This document shows, piece by piece, positions 24,633 through 29,269 of a stretch of 29,269 nucleotides of DNA (position 1 is the first letter of the stretch; every line of letters begins with the position of its first letter). Source of the stretch: a virus; the IMG/VR virus record IMGVR_UViG_3300028581_000177, positions 1 to 29,269 of that record, one strand, 5' to 3'. The notes beneath the pieces are model-generated. The model saw only the letters and a list, made by a program, of their open reading frames with translations, had not been told where the DNA came from and ran no database searches. The position numbers and the translations under genes were made by a program.

Positions 24633-27600
24633 TAGTAAATAAAGCCTCCGGTATTAGTGCTGTTTGTTTCTACAGAACTCTGAAGTCCTGTTGTGTTAGA
24701 TGTATAACCTGTGACCACAGTGCCTGTTGATCTTAATCTTTCTGCTGTAATTGCCGAAATTACTTCAACATCGTCAACTGTTGCACTGCTTATAAATATT
24801 TCGTCCGATTCTGCTTTTATTTCATGCAAGCTACCAAATGCGCTGTCTGAAGATCTAGGAACAATTACAATGCTGCTTAAATCAGGCGACAATTCTTTTA
24901 TGATATAAGCCGACATTTCACTCCAATAAAATGTTTCGCCAAAGTCCCAATTATCCAATGAAAAATATTGATTTATAGCTGTTATAACACGAGATTTTAA
25001 GTCGTTGTCATTTACAACTCTTTCAGGATTTTTTACTATTTTAAAAATTGCTTGCATATTTGTATCACTTTTGCCGCCAAATAAAATTTTGTATCTAACA
25101 GGATGATAAATTATTTCATCACTTATTGATTTTATCGCATTAATTTCAGAACCGTAAGATCTATACAGTTGATCTGTGCTTGGAGGACTTGGCATTGAAG
25201 TTGTTGTTCCTGAAAGCCATTGTCTAAAATTACTGTCATATTGTTTAGTTAAAATAAAGGTGTCAATGATATTTGATGAGCTAGGATCTATGCGATTATT
25301 TTCATCGCTTGCATGTATGTATTGAAACTTTAATTCCGGTCTTCCAATATATGCATAATAGTCGTAAACCACAGTTAGTGTTCTTGACGATGTTGTTAAT
25401 TGATAAAAACGATCTTCATCAATGACATAATAGATAGGGTTATTTTCAACCAGCATGTTTATATCATTTTTTCTAGCAACTGTTATTATGTTTTCAGTTG
25501 ATGCATCAACATACACAACAAATTCGTTGTTGTTTATAATAACTTTTTCATTAAAAATGTAATTTGTTTGATTTACTATTTCTGTAAAAATCTGAGGATC
25601 ATCTATTACACCATCATCGTCACTGTCAAAGAAAGTAACTTCGACTTTTTTACTGTCTACATATCCATCGCCGTCTCTGTAAACTCCTGAAATTTCCCAA
25701 TTGAAATCTCTAGTAAAAGGAGATGTACCAGTACCAGTGTTTATATCATTGTTGATATTAAGTACAGTAATTTTGTCTTTGATGATTTTTCCAGATTTGC
25801 TATCAAATATTTTTTTATTATTGTCAAAATAAAATCTTATTTCGTTGTTGCTTTCAAATATATATCTTAATGTTCTATAGGTTACATCATATGCAGAACC
25901 AGTTGTTTCAAAAAGCACTATCCAGCTGCTGTCAAGAGATTGACCTGTTTCGTCACCTGCTAAACCTAGATTAAAATCGTCAAGCACATTAAGGTTGTCT
26001 TGAGTTACGACTTCCCAACTGCGTGTTTCTCTGTCGTATCTTAAGCCAAATGTTCTATATGCAAAAATTTGATCAACAATAGAAATTTTTATATCATCGG
26101 AAATTTCTTTGACAAACTTTGGCTTGACTAGAGTCAGTACAGAATTGTTAGGGACAATATCGTTAAAAATTATCGGTCCAAGTCCTGATGAAGCAACAGT
26201 TGTTCCGTCACCGGTTACACTTACTACTTTGACCCACTTATAGGACGTAGAATTTTTTGCATTAGCATTGGTTGTTAATGTTCCGTCAGGTAAAAAATAA
26301 TAACCTGCAGGAGAAACAAACTTAATCATTGCTCCAGCCTCAATAAATCTCAATGGACCTTCGGTAAAATTGCCTACTTGGTATTTTATTGAGTTTTCAT
26401 CGGAAAAATAACCAGTCGATCTATTTGTATCGGCTGTTACCTGTACCCATTTTAAATTTAATTCCACATAATTTTGATCAGGAAATTCCTTTAAATAAAA
26501 GCTTCTTACATTTGTTTCGCCGAGTATATCAGTGATTTTATTTTCAATTATGCTTTCAATGTCTGTACGAGTAACAAAAGTAAAATTGTCTTTTTTATCT
26601 TTGTATTCAGTATACAATATACCATCAGTTCCAAACAGATTGGTTTTGCTGTATTTTCCAGTAGCATCAATTAAATCGTAATATCTACTGATACCGCTCG
26701 AAGTTCTATTAACTGCTTTAACTTTGATAATATCTTGACTTATGCCCAACGGACCTATATTGTAATCTTCAGCTGTTATTAAACGATTTTGAGTATAATA
26801 GGTAGCAGGCGCATTGGTTTTGATGCTTTCAACTGTTTCAGTACTACTTGCATTATCTACTGCTGTTTTAAGTTCAAGTGTACAAGTAATGGTTTCTTTT
26901 CTACCAATTTTGCTTATATAAGGAATTCTAATTGCAACATTTTTTATACTTGCTGGAAGTATTGTATAATCTTTGTTTGCACTTGTTCTATAATATACTC
27001 TAAATTTTCCCTTAGGAAGATTGCCAAAAATACCATCGGAGAAAACAAGGCTTACTCTATCATCAACTCTAGTTAAAACACTGTAAATGTTTTTTATTTG
27101 TTTGTTTAAACTGTTGTAAACAATGTTGTTTCCTTCTACAGCAGAAACTTTGGTCCATAGTTCAGACTCGTTGTTTGAACTATCAAGACTGTACAGCCAT
27201 ATATCAGTATCGTTGATGTTTTGCACATCAATATCAATTTTTTGATTTGGAGTTGGAAAATCTACTAACAGATCATTTCTTTTCAGCGATCCTTGTCTAA
27301 AGTGCATGAAAAAGCCAGTTGAATTACTGGCTGCGCCTTGCCCGTTATCCCTATATAAAAACGAAAGTTGATTATTGGGCAGCGGCGGGTCTTCTACAAT
27401 TTCTCCGTTTGATATAGTAGAACTAACTACTTCAAAATCAAAACTCTGGTTGTTAATAGGTTTAGAAAAAGCATATACAGGAATTCCAGTTGACGAAGAT
27501 GAAAATCTATACTGTTCTGTTGGTATTCCACTAACTGTATCAAGTTTTATAGGTCTTCCAAAAGAATTTTGTATTGGCAACGCTGCATTAACAACTTTAA

Positions 27601-28069
27601 TATATTGCTCAAACCAGTCTGGATTCACAGTATCGTTCCAGTTTATAGTTCTGTTGCTTAGGTTAAACCCATTCGAATCACTGACATTTTCTGTAGTGCT
27701 AACACTGGTGATTTTTAACAATCCATTGGCTGATTTATTTCTTGTTGGATTATAAGAAAGCAGTTGTGCTAATCTTAATACACTTTCTTTTCGTTCAGCT
27801 AATTCTAGGAAGTTTTCTCTAGCATTTAAATCAACTCTAAATGCTATATTTTGTCCTAAGAAAGCAATCATATCAATTAATGCTAGATATTCAGATGATT
27901 CTATGTAATCGTTAAAATCTTCTGGATAATTGGTTCTTAGATACGAAATCATTGTTCGACGCAAGGTGTCAAAATCGTAGCTTTTAAAATCGGCAAATTT
28001 AAAGCTTTGATAGACTTTTTTCCAATCTTCAGCAAGCAATAATCTGTTTTGTCTGTCAGTATAGGACAT
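24632..28069 (-). CDS. gp6: Baseplate wedge subunit gp6, enlarged
   Basis: A 1,145-residue homologue of the T4 baseplate wedge protein gp6 (gpJ-like), which dimerises into the ring joining neighbouring wedges. The N-terminus is diagnostic of marine T4-like gp6: WKKVYQSFKFADFKSYDFD, LRTNYPEDFNDYIESSEY, 'LALIDMIAFLGQNIAFRVDL', NARENFLELAERKESVLRLA and LLSYNPTRNKSA. The C-terminal region has the baseplate-J-like run ending in 'RVITAINQYFSLDNWDFGE', then 'ETFYWSEMSAYIIKELSP'. It is far longer than T4 gp6 (about 660 residues), the extra being central. That region includes a DSDDDGVIDDP calcium-loop-like motif at 815-825. The frame opens at GTG 28075, but ATG 28069 fits better, with GAGG nine bases before it. 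A CATAAATA site lies 24 bases upstream. The giant gene begins on its stop codon. Confidence 0.92.
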   Translation of the reverse strand: MSYTDRQNRLLLAEDWKKVYQSFKFADFKSYDFDTLRRTMISYLRTNYPEDFNDYIESSEYLALIDMIAFLGQNIAFRVDLNARENFLELAERKESVLRLAQLLSYNPTRNKSANGLLKITSVSTTENVSDSNGFNLSNRTINWNDTVNPDWFEQYIKVVNAALPIQNSFGRPIKLDTVSGIPTEQYRFSSSSTGIPVYAFSKPINNQSFDFEVVSSTISNGEIVEDPPLPNNQLSFLYRDNGQGAASNSTGFFMHFRQGSLKRNDLLVDFPTPNQKIDIDVQNINDTDIWLYSLDSSNNESELWTKVSAVEGNNIVYNSLNKQIKNIYSVLTRVDDRVSLVFSDGIFGNLPKGKFRVYYRTSANKDYTILPASIKNVAIRIPYISKIGRKETITCTLELKTAVDNASSTETVESIKTNAPATYYTQNRLITAEDYNIGPLGISQDIIKVKAVNRTSSGISRYYDLIDATGKYSKTNLFGTDGILYTEYKDKKDNFTFVTRTDIESIIENKITDILGETNVRSFYLKEFPDQNYVELNLKWVQVTADTNRSTGYFSDENSIKYQVGNFTEGPLRFIEAGAMIKFVSPAGYYFLPDGTLTTNANAKNSTSYKWVKVVSVTGDGTTVASSGLGPIIFNDIVPNNSVLTLVKPKFVKEISDDIKISIVDQIFAYRTFGLRYDRETRSWEVVTQDNLNVLDDFNLGLAGDETGQSLDSSWIVLFETTGSAYDVTYRTLRYIFESNNEIRFYFDNNKKIFDSKSGKIIKDKITVLNINNDINTGTGTSPFTRDFNWEISGVYRDGDGYVDSKKVEVTFFDSDDDGVIDDPQIFTEIVNQTNYIFNEKVIINNNEFVVYVDASTENIITVARKNDINMLVENNPIYYVIDEDRFYQLTTSSRTLTVVYDYYAYIGRPELKFQYIHASDENNRIDPSSSNIIDTFILTKQYDSNFRQWLSGTTTSMPSPPSTDQLYRSYGSEINAIKSISDEIIYHPVRYKILFGGKSDTNMQAIFKIVKNPERVVNDNDLKSRVITAINQYFSLDNWDFGETFYWSEMSAYIIKELSPDLSSIVIVPRSSDSAFGSLHEIKAESDEIFISSATVDDVEVISAITAERLRSTGTVVTGYTSNTTGLQSSVETNSTNTGGFIY

Positions 28070-28093
28070 TAGCACTTTCCTCAGTTTATGTTG

Positions 28094-28101
28094 TATTTAT
28101 G
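28094..28101 (-). promoter_or_regulatory. T4-type late promoter candidate (CATAAATA)
   Basis: CATAAATA on the minus strand, one mismatch to TATAAATA at the first base, lies 24 bases before the preferred gp6 ATG (28069). It sits in the 49-base gap between gp25 and gp6 and would start an mRNA just upstream of the GAGG ribosome-binding site. It could drive gp6 together with the coupled giant gene. Confidence 0.55.
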
Positions 28102-28124
28102 AGAATTAATAAGTGCGTAGTTTA

Positions 28125-28568
28125 TTAAACAATGTTGTTATTTCTATCAAATCTAAATTGCAAGTATTCTGAAATACTATAATCTAGGTAGGTTAATTCA
28201 CACTGTATCTGTATGCCAGATTCATAACTATCAACTATAATTTTGTCTACAGTTACCCTTGGATCATAATTGATAATTTCTGTTACATTTTTTACAATAG
28301 TTTCTTTTAAAGATTCTGTAAACGGTTCGTATAAAACATCCCACATGATTGTTCCGAAGCCGGGATTTTCTAACTTTTCACCTAGTCTGATATGGAAATG
28401 ATTTACAATATCTTGTTTTATTAATCCAATATCAAAAAGCTTGTATTCTTTTGTATCTGGGTCGGTTGTGCTTATACCTTTATAGGTTCTACTTTCAACG
28501 GGTTTTACAACCACGTTTTGTGGCTGTATTTTTAAATTTTTATATAGATTTTTTTCTAACGAACTCAT
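28125..28568 (-). CDS. gp25: Baseplate wedge protein gp25 (GPW/gp25 family)
   Basis: A 147-residue protein of the GPW/gp25 family, the baseplate wedge component that with gp6 and gp53 forms the wedge core and, in T4, provides the site where sheath polymerisation begins. The family signature is present: HFHIRLGEKLENPGFGTIMW (58-76) followed by 'EPFTESLKETIVKNVTEIIN' (81-100) and YDPRVTVDKI (101-110). Length is close to T4 gp25 (about 130 residues), with a short N-terminal extension. The ATG at 28566-28568 has only a weak, distant AAGG in front, and a GATAAATA late-type site lies 18 bases upstream of the start. Order gp25 then gp6 supports the assignment. Confidence 0.95.
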   Translation of the reverse strand: MSSLEKNLYKNLKIQPQNVVVKPVESRTYKGISTTDPDTKEYKLFDIGLIKQDIVNHFHIRLGEKLENPGFGTIMWDVLYEPFTESLKETIVKNVTEIINYDPRVTVDKIIVDSYESGIQIQCELTYLDYSISEYLQFRFDRNNNIV

Positions 28569-28586
28569 AGCAGTATATTTACCTTG

Positions 28587-28594
28587 TATTTATC
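28587..28594 (-). promoter_or_regulatory. T4-type late promoter candidate (GATAAATA)
   Basis: GATAAATA on the minus strand, one mismatch to TATAAATA, 18 bases before the gp25 ATG. The TAA at its third to fifth positions is the stop codon of the truncated gene at the right edge, a third case of a late-type site embedded in a stop. Confidence 0.5.
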
Positions 28595-29269
28595 GTTGGG
28601 CATCTGACGGGCGTATAAAACCTCTTGGTGTTGTTGTGACTGTTTGTACCTTGGGTGCTGTAATAGAAGCTGATGATGCTGCTGTCTGGGACGGTGCTGT
28701 GTAATTAGACAATTTTGGGCCATCTGGTGTCTCAACAACTTTATATTGCTGTGTAACTGTTTTTGGACCATCTGGTGTCATAATTGTTTTTGCACCTGTT
28801 ACAATATCACCAACCTGTGCTACACGATTTTCTACAGCTTTGTTAAGCTGTTCTATAGACAACGGTTGTGCTCCGATGTCAGTAACTGGTGGTCTTCCGT
28901 TGTTTGATAGTGTTCCACTGTTTGCAACTGGATTCACTCCGTTGATTAACAAGTCTCTTATTTTTTCGCCTGTTCTAAAATCATATCTGTTGTCCAATGC
29001 ATTTATAAGTTTGTATGCATACGGATCTCCTACTGCGGGCAAAGACGAATTAGGCAAGGGTTGAAATCCAGCTGATCCACCAAAAACACGCTGACCACCA
29101 CCTGCTGCAAGTTCTGCTTGAATCCTAGGAGAAACTCCAGTTGGTTGATATGGTGCACTTCCGTTTTCAATGTCAACTGTTGAAAGATTTCCAGGGCCGC
29201 CGTTTCTAATATCAGCAACATTATATGAAAAAACATCAGCATTATGTCCTGACGAATTGAGTCCGTCTC
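28590..29269 (-). CDS. Baseplate-region protein, C-terminal part (runs off right edge), unrecognised
   Basis: Reading back from the TAA at 28590-28592, the frame stays open to the window edge, giving at least 225 residues. A TTG at 29055-29057 could be read as a start, but the frame continues upstream with protein-like sequence (NVADIRNGGPGNLSTVDIEN, then 'GGGQRVFGGSAGFQPL'), so the true start is beyond the window. Visible features are GDPYAYKLINALDNRYDFRT, a possible helix LSIEQLNKAVENRVAQVG, and a short near-repeat with two TPDGPK copies (MTPDGPKTV and ETPDGPKLS), followed by a Ser/Thr/Ala-rich tail. No lysozyme, PAAR or OB-fold motif is visible. Lying directly before gp25, it may be the end of a gp5-like hub/needle or another baseplate protein (weak inference). 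Confidence 0.8.
   Translation of the reverse strand, partial: DGLNSSGHNADVFSYNVADIRNGGPGNLSTVDIENGSAPYQPTGVSPRIQAELAAGGGQRVFGGSAGFQPLPNSSLPAVGDPYAYKLINALDNRYDFRTGEKIRDLLINGVNPVANSGTLSNNGRPPVTDIGAQPLSIEQLNKAVENRVAQVGDIVTGAKTIMTPDGPKTVTQQYKVVETPDGPKLSNYTAPSQTAASSASITAPKVQTVTTTPRGFIRPSDAQR

Noticed and set aside
27375-27755. Plus-strand open frame of 126 residues inside gp6
   Set aside because: Antisense shadow of a confidently identified gene; no plus-strand genes occur anywhere else in the window.
28070-28075. GTG start for gp6
   Set aside because: The in-frame ATG two codons later has better spacing from GAGG and begins the usual M-S-Y-type N-terminus.
28106-28128. TTAATAA/TTATTAA dyad at the end of gp25 as a terminator
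   Set aside because: The stem is only A-T pairs and no T-run follows on the minus strand, so it is unlikely to stop transcription.
28565-28771. Minus-strand frame of 68 residues overlapping the right-edge gene and gp25
   Set aside because: Gln/His-rich translation in a shadow frame of the longer open frame at 28590-29269, which has normal protein-like composition.
29030-29242. Minus-strand frame of 70 residues near the right edge
   Set aside because: It overlaps the better frame that runs unbroken from 28590 to the window edge and has no ribosome-binding site.
1-29269. tRNA genes, CRISPR arrays or mobile elements
   Set aside because: Gaps between genes are at most 59 bases, and no regularly spaced repeats, transposase or integrase motifs were seen.

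Overview
The window reads as a piece of the tail and baseplate region of an AT-rich, T4-like (Caudoviricetes, myovirus-type) marine bacteriophage of the cyanophage/pelagiphage kind. The T4 assignment rests on two recognisable baseplate-wedge proteins in T4-like order, gp25 (28125-28568) and gp6 (24632-28069), a gp12-type tail-collar domain, and short upstream sites matching the T4 late promoter TATAAATA. Low G+C, a marine-type fibre N-terminus and phage glycosyltransferase-like genes suggest a marine virus infecting a low-G+C host such as Prochlorococcus or SAR11. The host itself cannot be read from the window. All genes lie on the minus strand, so transcription runs from right to left, and coding is almost gapless (largest gap 59 bp). 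No tRNA, CRISPR array, integrase or insertion sequence was seen.

Layout in the direction of transcription. (1) 29269-28590: a protein truncated by the right window edge, not recognised. (2) gp25 and gp6, the wedge/sheath-initiation core. (3) A single 13.8-kb gene (10842-24632) encoding about 4,596 residues, nearly half the window. It starts on the stop codon of gp6 and occupies the position of T4 genes 7 and 8. It is a mosaic: a cupredoxin-like module, four chitin-binding-like (ChtBD3/CBM5-12-like) modules, a probable seven-bladed FG-GAP beta-propeller, GxGY-type repeats, and a C-terminal series of 'V-x-V-N-G' beta modules. (4) A small conserved structural protein (10210-10821). (5) Three tail-fibre-like proteins (8180-10207, 6369-8180, 4840-6330) with the same roughly 130-residue N-terminal adaptor but different distal ends: a tail-collar tip, an unrecognised tip, and a 'YADLAEKY' tip. 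(6) A pair of paralogous structural proteins (3889-4809, 2839-3840). (7) A tightly overlapping cassette (2779 to the left edge): one small conserved protein, two paralogous GT-A-type glycosyltransferases, one unknown protein, and the start of another probable glycosyltransferase-like protein.

Regulation appears split. Six structural genes have a TAAATA-core site 17-27 nt before their start codon, and three of these sites contain the stop codon of the gene upstream. The glycosyltransferase cassette instead follows a sigma70-like promoter (TTGACT, 16 nt, TATTAT) with a dyad over its -10 region. Together the window encodes baseplate wedge, a giant baseplate-proximal adhesin or fibre, a set of fibres sharing one attachment module, and sugar-transfer enzymes that may modify the virion, the host surface or nucleic acid.
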